A DNA stretch of 64,000 nt from Corynebacterium lizhenjunii (GTDB lineage Bacteria > Actinomycetota > Actinomycetes > Mycobacteriales > Mycobacteriaceae): the NCBI RefSeq assembly GCF_011038655.2, contig NZ_CP064954.1, positions 1,860,001-1,924,000 on the forward strand, in the 5' to 3' direction. A program made the position numbers and the translations under genes. The notes under the pieces are model-generated. The model saw only the letters and a program-made list of their open reading frames with translations. It was not told the origin of the DNA and did not search any database. Of this stretch, positions 57,468 to 64,000 are shown in pieces (the stretch's first letter is position 1; every line of letters begins with the position of its first letter).

Positions 57468-59110
57468 CACTCATCCTCCATCGGGCGCACTATCGACTCA
57501 ATGAACGCGATCTCCTCCTCGGTCAGCCCATACTTGGCGTACAACTCCTCGTCGGTCCACGTTCGGTCCCAGGACTGCTGAGGAACGAATGTGTAGACCT
57601 TCGACGTCACATGTTGCGAAGCCTTACGCAAGAGAATCAGGAAACGAGTGAAACGGCACTTAAGGTAAGACAATGCACTGATGGCCTCGACCTTAGTATC
57701 AAAAGGTCCGATACATAAATACGTTTCCGACGAAATCTCACCGGGTCGGCCAATAAATGGCGTACTAATAATCCTATGCGGATAAGTATCCTTGTTGCCT
57801 GTACCTGGAGCCGCATACCCGACAAACAGTTTCCAGCAGTCAACGAGCTCGTGCCCGGCCCGGATCCTTTCCGCAGGGGCATATGCTGTCCCTCCGTTTT
57901 GGTATATGACGTAATCCGTCTCGTTCCTTCGTCTGGCGCTGCCCTTGAAAGTGGTGTCGAGACCAAACGGTTTACGGGCGCTCACTAAGTCCGCGAAAGA
58001 TCCAGACGCTTCCTGTTCAAGGACCTTCTTGAGGATGCTGACGCCTTGATTGAAGCGGATAAAAGTTTCGGCTCCTGCTTCAAGTAGTGGACGTGTTGCG
58101 ACTGACGGTTCTTGATCTTTGAAATGCGTGGTTACCGTACAGTCACCTTCGCTGTCCCGGTTCCAAAGGAAGTAACACACTCCACCCTTGAGGCCAATCC
58201 CCGAGAAGACGTCGGAGGCATTGACATAGTCCGTGATTGTGCGGAGCCGTCGATCGTTGAGCATTGAAACCCGAAAATCATCCAGGCCTTTACCGCCGGT
58301 GAACCATCGTGAGGGAACGATCATCGTCAGGTACCTGGGATCGAGGGCTTTGGCTTGTTCTACAAAGTTCTGGTAGATGGGAGCTGCCGATTTGCCAAAA
58401 CCTCCATCGGAGAGCTGGTAAGGAGGGTTGCCGACGATAAGGTCAAAGTGCATGTCGTCTCCAAAGATTTCGTTAATGCGTTTCTTGATGTCATTAGTGT
58501 GGATGAAGGCATAGGCGTGGGTCTCGAGGTCCTCGCCGCGCCCATAGTCCTCTTCCCCGGCCCCACAGTACGAGCAGCGCCGACCAGTGCGGATAAAGAT
58601 TTCCTCGCCGGAGAGTGGGTCAACTCGTCTCTCGCGTGTGCCGGTTTTGTCATCCCATGTGTGTTCGGTGCGCTCGAACCAGATGTTGCCTTCTGGGGTG
58701 TCGAAGGCGGTGCAGATTGAGTGTTCACTGTTGGCGTACTTCGAGCAGTACACACTGCGGCGAGCCATGAGGGCAGTGAGCTCAGTGATAGCAATCCCGT
58801 AAATCTGCTTGGTGAGGATGTGGTTGACCCGCTCCTGAGCATCAGGAATAGCGGTAATGAGCCCTTCGTTGAAACGGCGGGTCGCCTCCCGGAGAAAGAC
58901 CCCGGTTTTTACGAACGGATCCAGCACCCGGGCGTTCGGGTTCGCCCACAGGTTCTCCCCGTCATGATCACGCGCCCACGCTTCGGTGGCGAGGTCAAGC
59001 ATGGCAGCAGCCATCTCTGGAGGCGTGAACACTTCATCGTTCGAGAGGTTCGCGATGCAGGTGAGCACGTCAGGGTTGTGCTTGTTCAGCAGGAGGTTCG
59101 ACATGCTCAT
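57467..59110 (-). CDS. N6-adenine DNA methyltransferase (Eco57I-like) of the cassette
   Basis: 547 aa. 'NDEVFTPPEMAAAMLDLA' precedes SAM motif I 'RVLDPFVKTGVFL' (about 61-73); the catalytic NPPY is at 228-231 in 'FDLIVGNPPYQL'. Between them, cysteines in 'RSVYCSKYANSEHSIC' and 'RRCSYCGAG' may bind zinc. The C-terminal half resembles a target-recognition region ('YPHRIISTPFIGRPGEISSE'). It starts inside the stop of the small methylase (ATGA). An in-frame extension to 59455 runs antisense-like through that gene and is rejected. Probably protects host DNA and may supply specificity to the helicase-nuclease. Confidence 0.85.
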   Translation of the reverse strand: MSMSNLLLNKHNPDVLTCIANLSNDEVFTPPEMAAAMLDLATEAWARDHDGENLWANPNARVLDPFVKTGVFLREATRRFNEGLITAIPDAQERVNHILTKQIYGIAITELTALMARRSVYCSKYANSEHSICTAFDTPEGNIWFERTEHTWDDKTGTRERRVDPLSGEEIFIRTGRRCSYCGAGEEDYGRGEDLETHAYAFIHTNDIKKRINEIFGDDMHFDLIVGNPPYQLSDGGFGKSAAPIYQNFVEQAKALDPRYLTMIVPSRWFTGGKGLDDFRVSMLNDRRLRTITDYVNASDVFSGIGLKGGVCYFLWNRDSEGDCTVTTHFKDQEPSVATRPLLEAGAETFIRFNQGVSILKKVLEQEASGSFADLVSARKPFGLDTTFKGSARRRNETDYVIYQNGGTAYAPAERIRAGHELVDCWKLFVGYAAPGTGNKDTYPHRIISTPFIGRPGEISSETYLCIGPFDTKVEAISALSYLKCRFTRFLILLRKASQHVTSKVYTFVPQQSWDRTWTDEELYAKYGLTEEEIAFIESIVRPMEDE

Positions 59111-59757
59111 GCTGACTGCGCTCCTCGAGCGGCAATCTCGCCAACAGTCATTGGAGGGAATGAGGTATCGGGGGTGAAGATTTCGGCCACGTCCATGGAG
59201 CCGAACAAGGTGTCCTCTCCGAATGCTGCGCGTTTTGTCAGGTCCTGATACTGGAAGTCTCTCCGTTGGAACTTGCCCGCCCCGAGGTAGCCCCACTCGG
59301 CGAAGGTCAGGGGCTCCCCGCTGGGGATCGTCATGGTCAGGGCGTCGGCCTGCACGATGTTGATCGTGAGAACTGCGCGAGCAGCCGCCGCCCACGTGCC
59401 GTCCGGATCCTCGCCGATGAAGTCCGTGAAGATGGAGAGGAGGTTGGCGCGGCAAATCTCGGCGTTGTCGGTAAGCAGCTCGATGCCGTAGGTGCTCATG
59501 AGGGCAAGGAGTGCGTAGTGGCGACGCTCGAAGTCGTTCTTGCCGTATCGGGCTTGGACGGTCGAGAGCTTGCGGCGCAGGATCTCTTGGAGGAAGGCGC
59601 CCTCACCGCAGGCAGGTTCGAGGACACGAGCATCGATACGCTCCGACTCGTCTTTAACCAGGTCAAGCATGTCGTTGACCATCCACTCCGGGGTAAAGAC
59701 CTCGCCGTGGTCGGCCACGCGTTGCTTCGACTTTACTAGTTGCATCTGCTCGCCCAC
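59107..59757 (-). CDS. Small methyltransferase-like subunit with SAM motif I but no NPPY
   Basis: 216 aa. 'DHGEVFTPEWMVNDMLDLV' and motif I 'VLEPACGEGAFLQEIL' (about 45-60) closely parallel the N-terminus of the following methylase, but no NPPY/DPPY catalytic tetrapeptide is present. It may be a SAM-binding partner, a decayed duplicate or a truncated first half. The GTG at 59757 follows a strong AGGAGG SD. First gene of the three-gene unit; translation is coupled to the next gene by ATGA. Confidence 0.72.
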   Translation of the reverse strand: MGEQMQLVKSKQRVADHGEVFTPEWMVNDMLDLVKDESERIDARVLEPACGEGAFLQEILRRKLSTVQARYGKNDFERRHYALLALMSTYGIELLTDNAEICRANLLSIFTDFIGEDPDGTWAAAARAVLTINIVQADALTMTIPSGEPLTFAEWGYLGAGKFQRRDFQYQDLTKRAAFGEDTLFGSMDVAEIFTPDTSFPPMTVGEIAARGAQSA

Positions 59758-60053
59758 ATCTCCTCCTCACCTGCTCCAGCGTGGAGCGTCGCGACTGCCT
59801 TGGTCGTCTCAGCTCGATACTCAAGGCGACGGCGAGGCGAGACGTTGCCTCCCATTATCGCTTCGCTGCCCTATCTGAGGGGCGAGGCAGGGCCGTATGT
59901 GCCTCAGAATCATGCGGTTTGCTCAGTAAAAACTCGTCGAAGCTGAACGTGAGCTGCTCGTCGCCCCGCTCCTTGTCTTGATGCTTCCTGCGCAACGTGG
60001 GCATTATTCGGCCAGTTCAGACATTACCCTCAGCCCCCGTCCCGACTTTCTGC
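59758..60053. other. Intergenic region with no supported gene
   Basis: About 300 bp between the divergent methylase cassette and the SRPBCC gene. Short frames here have no recognisable product. It should carry the promoter of the cassette on the minus strand, but no convincing -35/-10 pair was found. Confidence 0.5.
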
Positions 60054-60072
60054 TAATATACGTGACATGTCA
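60054..60072 (+). promoter_or_regulatory. Promoter/operator of the SRPBCC-marR unit
   Basis: TAATAT (60054-60059) lies seven bases before the ATG at 60067, so the transcript is probably leaderless. The perfect 10-bp palindrome TGACATGTCA (60063-60072) covers the start codon, a suitable place for the MarR protein of the same unit to bind. Confidence 0.5.
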
Positions 60073-60477
60073 TCTACATCTAACTTTGCTGCAGAGCACA
60101 CCATCGCAGCCCCACTAACGGCCATTTACTCAACATTGTGCGACATCGAAAACACCCCCTCCTGGAACCCGGCCTTCACCTCAGCAAAAGCCACCTCTAC
60201 CCCAGGGAAATTCTCCATCCAGGCCTTGGGCCTGCTTCGCGGAACACTCGAGCTCTACCAGCAGGCTGATACAGTTCGCATGACCATCACACTGCCCGGC
60301 CTGCGGGAAGAAAGCTCCTGGCACCTCAGCAGCCAAGGCGCACGCACGCGGGTGCGCCACGAGATCTTCCAGCAGGGCCCGCTGGTAGCTCTCATCGGCC
60401 AGCATGAGGCCAGCCTGGTCCCCGGCAAGCGATTGAGCCGACTTGAGCAAGTAGTAACGACGGGAAGCCTCGCATGA
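60067..60477 (+). CDS. SRPBCC (START-like) family protein
   Basis: 136-aa helix-grip ligand-binding protein: 'AEHTIAAPLTAIYSTLCDIE' with 'NTPSWNPAFTSAKA' is the typical polyketide-cyclase/START opening, followed by 'TVRMTITLPGLREESSWHLS'. The ligand is unknown. Its TGA overlaps the start of the MarR gene, so the two are co-expressed and perhaps linked in sensing or detoxifying a hydrophobic molecule (inference). Confidence 0.85.
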   Translation: MSSTSNFAAEHTIAAPLTAIYSTLCDIENTPSWNPAFTSAKATSTPGKFSIQALGLLRGTLELYQQADTVRMTITLPGLREESSWHLSSQGARTRVRHEIFQQGPLVALIGQHEASLVPGKRLSRLEQVVTTGSLA

Positions 60478-60965
60478 CCCGGACCTCACAGCTATCAGAC
60501 CATCCCCAACAGCTGCGCTACCTCATCCTCGCACTGCAACGCCAGGGCAACCGCCAGCTCAACGCCGCTTTTGCCCACTTAGGCTTGACTGCCGCGCAGG
60601 CCGAGGCCTTAGAGATCATCCACACATATGGCCCACTGAGCACCAAGGAAGTCGGCGCCTATCTGGTGTGCGAGCCAGGCAGCCCCAGCCGCTTGCTAGC
60701 AACGCTGGCAAGCAAGGGACTTACCGTGCGTTCGAATTCCGACAATGACAAACGCACCACCATGCACTCGTTGTCCCCCGCTGGCAAGAAAGCTGCGCGG
60801 GAGATTCTTTCCATCCAGCAAGATTTCCACCGCCAGCTTTCCCTTGACGTACACCACATGGAATCCTCCCACCCGAACGACTTCCTGCGACAGCTGACGG
60901 AACTTGTACAGGAGCGGGACCTGCGGCAATCGCTCAGCAATCGCTTTCCAGAGTTGTTTAGCTAG
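60474..60965 (+). CDS. MarR family transcriptional regulator
   Basis: 163-aa winged-helix repressor. 'AFAHLGLTAAQAEALEIIHT' and 'GPLSTKEVGAYLVCEPGSPS' form the recognition region and 'RTTMHSLSPAGKKAAREIL' the wing. Dimerisation helices are at both ends. Downstream partner of the SRPBCC gene; the palindrome at 60063-60072 is its likely operator. The MFS exporter promoter begins about 50 bp after its stop, so the exporter could also be a target. Confidence 0.9.
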   Translation: MTRTSQLSDHPQQLRYLILALQRQGNRQLNAAFAHLGLTAAQAEALEIIHTYGPLSTKEVGAYLVCEPGSPSRLLATLASKGLTVRSNSDNDKRTTMHSLSPAGKKAAREILSIQQDFHRQLSLDVHHMESSHPNDFLRQLTELVQERDLRQSLSNRFPELFS

Positions 60966-61012
60966 CGGCCCCCGCGGCACGCACCGGCCACAGCGCTACA
61001 CGCGCCACGAGG

Positions 61013-61041
61013 TTGCGTGCGCCCCGCGCCACAGGTAAGAT
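61013..61041 (+). promoter_or_regulatory. Promoter of leader peptide/MFS exporter
   Basis: TTGCGT (61013-61018), 17-base spacer, TAAGAT (61036-61041). Predicted transcript start near 61048, about 64 nt before the leader ORF. Confidence 0.6.
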
Positions 61042-61111
61042 GACGGAAATCACATAAAGATTGCGCTGCCAAAGTTGACACAGTCAGCGCTTAACCGGAA
61101 GCAGGAGAAAC

Positions 61112-61180
61112 ATGCGATTCGAATTTGTCACCATCGCCAACCACGGCCAGGTGTTCTCCTTCCGCCTCGGACGCCCATAG
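61112..61180 (+). CDS. 22-codon leader peptide upstream of the MFS exporter
   Basis: ATG at 61112 with AGGAG five bases upstream; reads MRFEFVTIANHG then QVFSFRLGRP and stops TAG at 61180. The strong SD and the position between promoter and exporter indicate a translated regulatory ORF, as known for drug-inducible resistance genes (erm, mef, cmx-type leaders). The C-terminal RLGRP could be a stalling segment. The inducing compound is unknown. Confidence 0.65.
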   Translation: MRFEFVTIANHGQVFSFRLGRP

Positions 61181-61345
61181 CCCGGCACCGCGCTTCGCGT
61201 TGCCACCAGCAATAACCAGCAGGGGCCATCAAGGACCAGGCTTCCCCTGTTTGGTTGATGCTGGCTGGGCCCGGTCCCGGGCAGGCATGCCCATTGCTGC
61301 CTGACCGTATTCCTCCGCTCTGTTCTTGAGAAGGAACCTTCAGAC
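61181..61345 (+). promoter_or_regulatory. Foldable leader RNA (candidate attenuator) before the MFS gene
   Basis: 165 nt with several mutually exclusive pairings. CCAGCA occurs twice (61206-61211, 61216-61221), and either copy can pair with TGCTGG (61259-61264), competing with CATCAA/TTGATG (61227-61232, 61255-61260). A GC-rich GCCC/GGGC hairpin follows at 61269-61282. Just before the gene, GTTCTT (61322-61327) can pair with AAGGAAC (61331-61337) with one bulge, hiding the MFS SD. No U-tract terminator, so translational control is more likely than termination. Confidence 0.5.
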
Positions 61346-62575
61346 ATGTCCAATCTGAAAAATACTCCTGGTTACCAGCGCCTTGTGGGCACCATGGCAC
61401 TTAATCAGTCCGCCTATGCCATGGCCGCAGTGGCCATTCCCCTACTGGTCTTTGATGTCAGCGGCAACGCCACGCTCACCGGCACCATCTCCGGATTGAG
61501 CACCGCAGCTTTGGTGGTGCTCAGCCTGCCCGCCGGTGCATTGACTGACACGTTCCACGCCTCCACTGTTTTGCGCCTGGTCACGTTGACTCAGGCCATC
61601 CTCTGGCTGGGCATCACGGCTATGGTTGGCTTTGGTGCGACTTCCTTACTGGTCATTGCGGGGTGCGCCATCGTTGCCACCGCTTTGTCAGCTTTTGATG
61701 CCCCCAGTGAGCAAAGTCTCATTCAGCAAATAGTTGCTCCCGATGACTTCGGCACCGCCAATGCCATCGCGCACGGCCGCGAATCTGCCGCTGCAGTTAT
61801 CGGCGGGCCGGTGGCTGGCTTCCTCTACTCCTTGGCCCCAGCAGTGTGCCTGGCGGTGCAAAGTTGCTTACATGGCCTGGCTAGCGTTCTAGTGCCCAAC
61901 CGGAAGCTTGCCGATGCCCCCGCCCCAAGCTCAGACGAATCCTCCCCGTCCCTGGCGGGCACCGCCGCTGAAGGCTTTCGGTTTGTGTTCAACCACCCCG
62001 GCCCGCGGTGGATAACCGTGGTGGCGGCGATAGCAAACGTGCCGATGTCCGCGTTTATCCTTCTGCTAATTTTCTCCTACCGCGACGCCGGAGCCTCCGC
62101 CTTTGTGGTCGGTCTCATTTCGGCCGCGTTCTCCGCAGGCGTTATCGCGGGTTCCTTCTTCGCGGGCCCGCTGACCAAACGGGTCCCGCTGGGAAAGCTA
62201 GGGACTATGGCACTGGCGGCGTTCACAGCCGGACTCTTTATGCTCACGCTAGTTCATGACAATACGGCGGCGACGATTGTCACGTTGTTCGCCGCCGGGC
62301 TACCGTTGGCTTCCTTCAACTCCGCCATCGGTGCCTTTACCGCAGCCGTGACTCCCGAGGGGCGGATGGGCTCAGTGACCACCGCCTCCACCGTGCCGGG
62401 AATTTTCCTCATGCCTGCCGGCGCAATCCTGGCTGGCTTCGGATTTGAGCACTGGGGAACCACCGCCAGTTTGGCAGTCATTTCCACCCTTGCCCTGGTG
62501 TCCACAGCGCTGACGTTTGTGCGGCCCTTGCAGCGCATCCCCCTCTTGACCGCACTCAACAGTTCCGGCAGCTAA
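61346..62575 (+). CDS. MFS transporter, DHA3/Mef-like drug exporter
   Basis: 409 aa, 12 predicted helices. 'YAMAAVAIPLLVFDVSGNAT' and 'LPAGALTDTFHASTVLRLVT' match the DHA3 (macrolide efflux MefA/Tet(V)-like) subfamily, including a 'GALTDTFHAST' loop A between helices 2 and 3. A central hydrophilic loop ('KLADAPAPSSDESSPS') separates the halves and contains a recurrent 14-mer copy (61908-61921). The leader ORF upstream suggests induction by a translation-targeting antibiotic; the substrate is inferred only. Confidence 0.88.
   Translation: MSNLKNTPGYQRLVGTMALNQSAYAMAAVAIPLLVFDVSGNATLTGTISGLSTAALVVLSLPAGALTDTFHASTVLRLVTLTQAILWLGITAMVGFGATSLLVIAGCAIVATALSAFDAPSEQSLIQQIVAPDDFGTANAIAHGRESAAAVIGGPVAGFLYSLAPAVCLAVQSCLHGLASVLVPNRKLADAPAPSSDESSPSLAGTAAEGFRFVFNHPGPRWITVVAAIANVPMSAFILLLIFSYRDAGASAFVVGLISAAFSAGVIAGSFFAGPLTKRVPLGKLGTMALAAFTAGLFMLTLVHDNTAATIVTLFAAGLPLASFNSAIGAFTAAVTPEGRMGSVTTASTVPGIFLMPAGAILAGFGFEHWGTTASLAVISTLALVSTALTFVRPLQRIPLLTALNSSGS
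61908..61921 (+). repeat. Representative copy of recurrent 14-mer TTGCCGATGCC(C/G)CC
   Basis: Exact TTGCCGATGCCCCC copies: 328-341(-), 22073-22086(+), 27773-27786(-), 31216-31229(+), 42117-42130(-), 61908-61921(+). Exact TTGCCGATGCCGCC copies: 13114-13127(+), 14977-14990(-), 26426-26439(-), 52963-52976(-), 54240-54253(-). The TGCCGATGCC core alone also occurs at 3366, 13936, 17151, 17727, 21679, 30494, 35919, 38198, 41838, 43613, 45724 and 49944 (leftmost base). All lie in coding regions. Found by eye, so the count is a minimum. Confidence 0.85.
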
Positions 62576-62585
62576 GTCCCAACAG

Positions 62586-63068
62586 TTAAGCCTCGGTGTG
62601 TCCCGGGACCTCCGGGGCAATGCCGGTGCGCTCGTAGTCAGCCAGGATGTCAATGCGACGCTGGTGGCGCTCCGCACGGGACCATTCCTGGTCCAGGAAG
62701 GCGTCCACAATAGCCAGGGCCTCTTCCTCCGAGTGCATGCGCCCACCCAATCCGATGAGCTGAGCGTTATTGTGTTCGCGCGCCAGGCGGGCAGTCTCCG
62801 GGGACCAGGCCAGGGCGCAGCGCGCCCCCTTGACCTTGTTGGCCGCAATCTGCTCGCCGTTACCGGATCCACCCAGCACAATGCCCAAAGAGCCCGGATC
62901 ATTAACCGTGCGCTGCGCCGCTTCAATACAAAACGCCGGGTAGTCATCCTCAGCGTCATAAACGTGTGCACCACAATCAATAACGTCGTGGCCTTGCTTC
63001 TTCAGATGCTCAGCGATGAGGTTCTTCATCTCGAACCCTGCATGGTCTGCTCCAAGATATACGCGCAT
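62586..63068 (-). CDS. rpiB: Ribose-5-phosphate isomerase B
   Basis: Interconverts ribose-5-P and ribulose-5-P. The 160-aa sequence begins 'MRVYLGADHAGFEMKNLIAE' and has 'LGIVLGGSGNGEQIAANKVK' and 'REHNNAQLIGLGGRMHS', all RpiB signatures. The ATG at 63068 gives the usual N-terminus. It is convergent with the MFS gene (10-bp gap) and marks the right limit of the accessory segment after tig. Confidence 0.95.
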   Translation of the reverse strand: MRVYLGADHAGFEMKNLIAEHLKKQGHDVIDCGAHVYDAEDDYPAFCIEAAQRTVNDPGSLGIVLGGSGNGEQIAANKVKGARCALAWSPETARLAREHNNAQLIGLGGRMHSEEEALAIVDAFLDQEWSRAERHQRRIDILADYERTGIAPEVPGHTEA

Positions 63069-63208
63069 GTGCACCATTCTAACCCCACCCCATTGCCACT
63101 CGAGGCTTCTGCCCCAAGTGTTTCGGCTTCCGACTAAAACTCATGCTCCTGTCCTCATGTTGCGCCAGACTAGTCTCGCACTTGGGGGTTCTCCACGGAA
63201 CCTACCCC

Positions 63209-63237
63209 TTGACCAGACCCACGGGACACGCTACAGT
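63209..63237 (+). promoter_or_regulatory. Promoter of the DUF3800 gene
   Basis: TTGACC (63209-63214), 17-base spacer, TACAGT (63232-63237): a good housekeeping-type promoter giving a leader of about 70 nt to the ATG at 63316. The remainder of 63069-63208 shows no gene. Confidence 0.65.
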
Positions 63238-63315
63238 GAGTTGCGGACGCACTGCGGTGCTCCACTTCCGAGGCTCGTGTACACAACACGAGCTTTCGCG
63301 TATTCAAGGGGAAAC

Positions 63316-64000
63316 ATGTATATCGGATACTTCGACGAGTTCGGACATAACGGGGCCTATATATCCCGCGCAGACCGCAGATTTAAAACCCATCCAGTCT
63401 TTGGAATCGGTGGTTTCATCATCCCTGCAGACAACATTCGGCAGCTCTCAGGTGCGTTCCGCAGAATCAAAGAGCAAGGCCTCAAAGAGGAAATAGAGGC
63501 GAAGGTTATCTCAAAAGGTGAACCAGTCGAACACTGGGAGAAGAAGGGCGCAGCACTGCTGACCACCCAGAACGTCAAAAAGTACCGCGAAGTCCGCAAC
63601 ATGATAAACCGCGTTCTGAACATACTAGAACGACTCAACGCCCAAGTAATCTTCTACGGACAAGAAAAACCACGCGGCACCAATGACGAGACAGGCGAAG
63701 ACGAACGCTCGCGATACGACCACGCAATGAATGAACTCATTAAACGCGTAAATTGGTCCCTCCCAGACGACCAACATCACCTCATGATACTCGATAAACA
63801 AGGTCCCACAGAGCGACTGGAAGTCTTCGTATCGAGCGCAAAATTCATGTTTTCACATCAAGACGCGGACAAACTGTTAGAGCCTCCACTTGAGGTGGAA
63901 AGTCATCTTTACCAGACTGTTCAATGCGCCGATTGGGTTTGCGCACTAATAGGGCGGATCTCTTCATACAAATACGATCCCGAATTCAAAGAATTTGAGT
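63316..64000 (+). CDS. DUF3800 family protein (3' end outside window)
   Basis: Starts at ATG 63316 after AAGGGGAAAC and stays open to the window end (228 codons seen). 'MYIGYFDEFGHNGAYIS' has the N-terminal Y.DE.G motif, 'HHLMILDKQGPTERLE' a second acidic site, and 'LYQTVQCADWVCALIGRISS' the Q.AD motif near the C-terminus, a layout typical of DUF3800 proteins with an RNase H-like fold. The family is common on mobile and defence islands; no activity can be assigned. The gene is AT-richer than its neighbours (many ATA, AAA, TTT codons), suggesting recent acquisition. Confidence 0.82.
   Translation, partial: MYIGYFDEFGHNGAYISRADRRFKTHPVFGIGGFIIPADNIRQLSGAFRRIKEQGLKEEIEAKVISKGEPVEHWEKKGAALLTTQNVKKYREVRNMINRVLNILERLNAQVIFYGQEKPRGTNDETGEDERSRYDHAMNELIKRVNWSLPDDQHHLMILDKQGPTERLEVFVSSAKFMFSHQDADKLLEPPLEVESHLYQTVQCADWVCALIGRISSYKYDPEFKEFE

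Noticed and set aside
59111..59455. In-frame extension of the Eco57I-like methylase
   Set aside because: Translates to Arg/His/Pro-rich noise over the small methylase gene; ATG 59110 with ATGA overlap fits a coupled start.
54688..60066. Integrated island with direct repeats of the tRNA-Gly 3' end
   Set aside because: I searched the region to 61 kb by eye for a second copy of the tRNA end and found none, and there is no integrase; tRNA-adjacent acquisition remains only a suggestion.
61075..61080. TTGACA as -35 box of the leader peptide gene
   Set aside because: No -10 at the right distance; the upstream TTGCGT-17-TAAGAT pair fits better.

Overview
The window is a GC-rich chromosomal segment from an actinobacterium, almost certainly a Corynebacterium. 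The gene order rne-rplU-rpmA ... obgE-proB-(2-hydroxyacid dehydrogenase)-proA-nadD-rsfS-gpgP-degV-comEA-comEC-holA-rpsT-lepA, the valS-folC-DUF4233-ndk run, clpX with paired clpP1/clpP2 next to tig, and a Spa-type sortase-assembled pilus locus all fit that genus. No rRNA genes, CRISPR array or insertion sequence was seen. The species cannot be named from this window.

Layout. 1-6193 (+): a five-gene run for an oligopeptide/nickel-type ABC importer (binding protein cut by the window edge, two permeases, one fused double ATPase) ending in a BCCT osmolyte transporter. 6190-8551 (-): an M20 amidohydrolase and a 13E12/DUF222 HNH protein. 8659-11517: lepA, divergent from a MazF-like gene over 19 bp, then rpsT. 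11594-13637 (+): a two-gene restriction-modification unit (Dam-like adenine methylase and PD-(D/E)XK protein). 13582-25106 (-): the conserved LysE/ankyrin-holA-comEC-comEA-degV-gpgP-rsfS-nadD-proA-proB-obgE block. 25147-34708 (-): a sortase pilus locus lying between rpmA and obgE, which are normally adjacent. 35019-38342 (-): rpmA, rplU, rne. 39315-46449 (-): mdh-valS-folC-ATP-grasp-DUF4233-ndk. 46670-52690: a TetR regulator, clpX, two small genes, clpP2, clpP1, tig and tRNA-Pro. 52750-63068 is accessory: aldo/keto reductase, an acidic-tailed membrane protein, tRNA-Gly, a three-gene GIY-YIG/helicase/methylase cassette, an SRPBCC-MarR pair and an MFS exporter behind a leader peptide; rpiB then marks the return of core sequence. 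A DUF3800 gene runs off the right edge.

Most notable: (1) one reading frame joins a complete class C sortase to a complete pilin with its own signal-peptide-like segment and sorting signal; (2) the 10-mer TGCCGATGCC occurs 23 times by my reading, 11 of them inside the 14-mer TTGCCGATGCC(C/G)CC, in both orientations and in all three coding frames, as a DNA-level signal such as an uptake or recombination sequence would; (3) a GIY-YIG-helicase plus two overlapping N6-adenine methylase-like genes next to tRNA-Gly form a defence-type cassette I cannot assign to a named system; (4) the MFS exporter has a 22-codon leader ORF and foldable leader RNA, as in antibiotic-inducible attenuation. Starts were chosen from Shine-Dalgarno (SD) spacing and neighbour overlap, and residue numbers marked 'about' are estimates.
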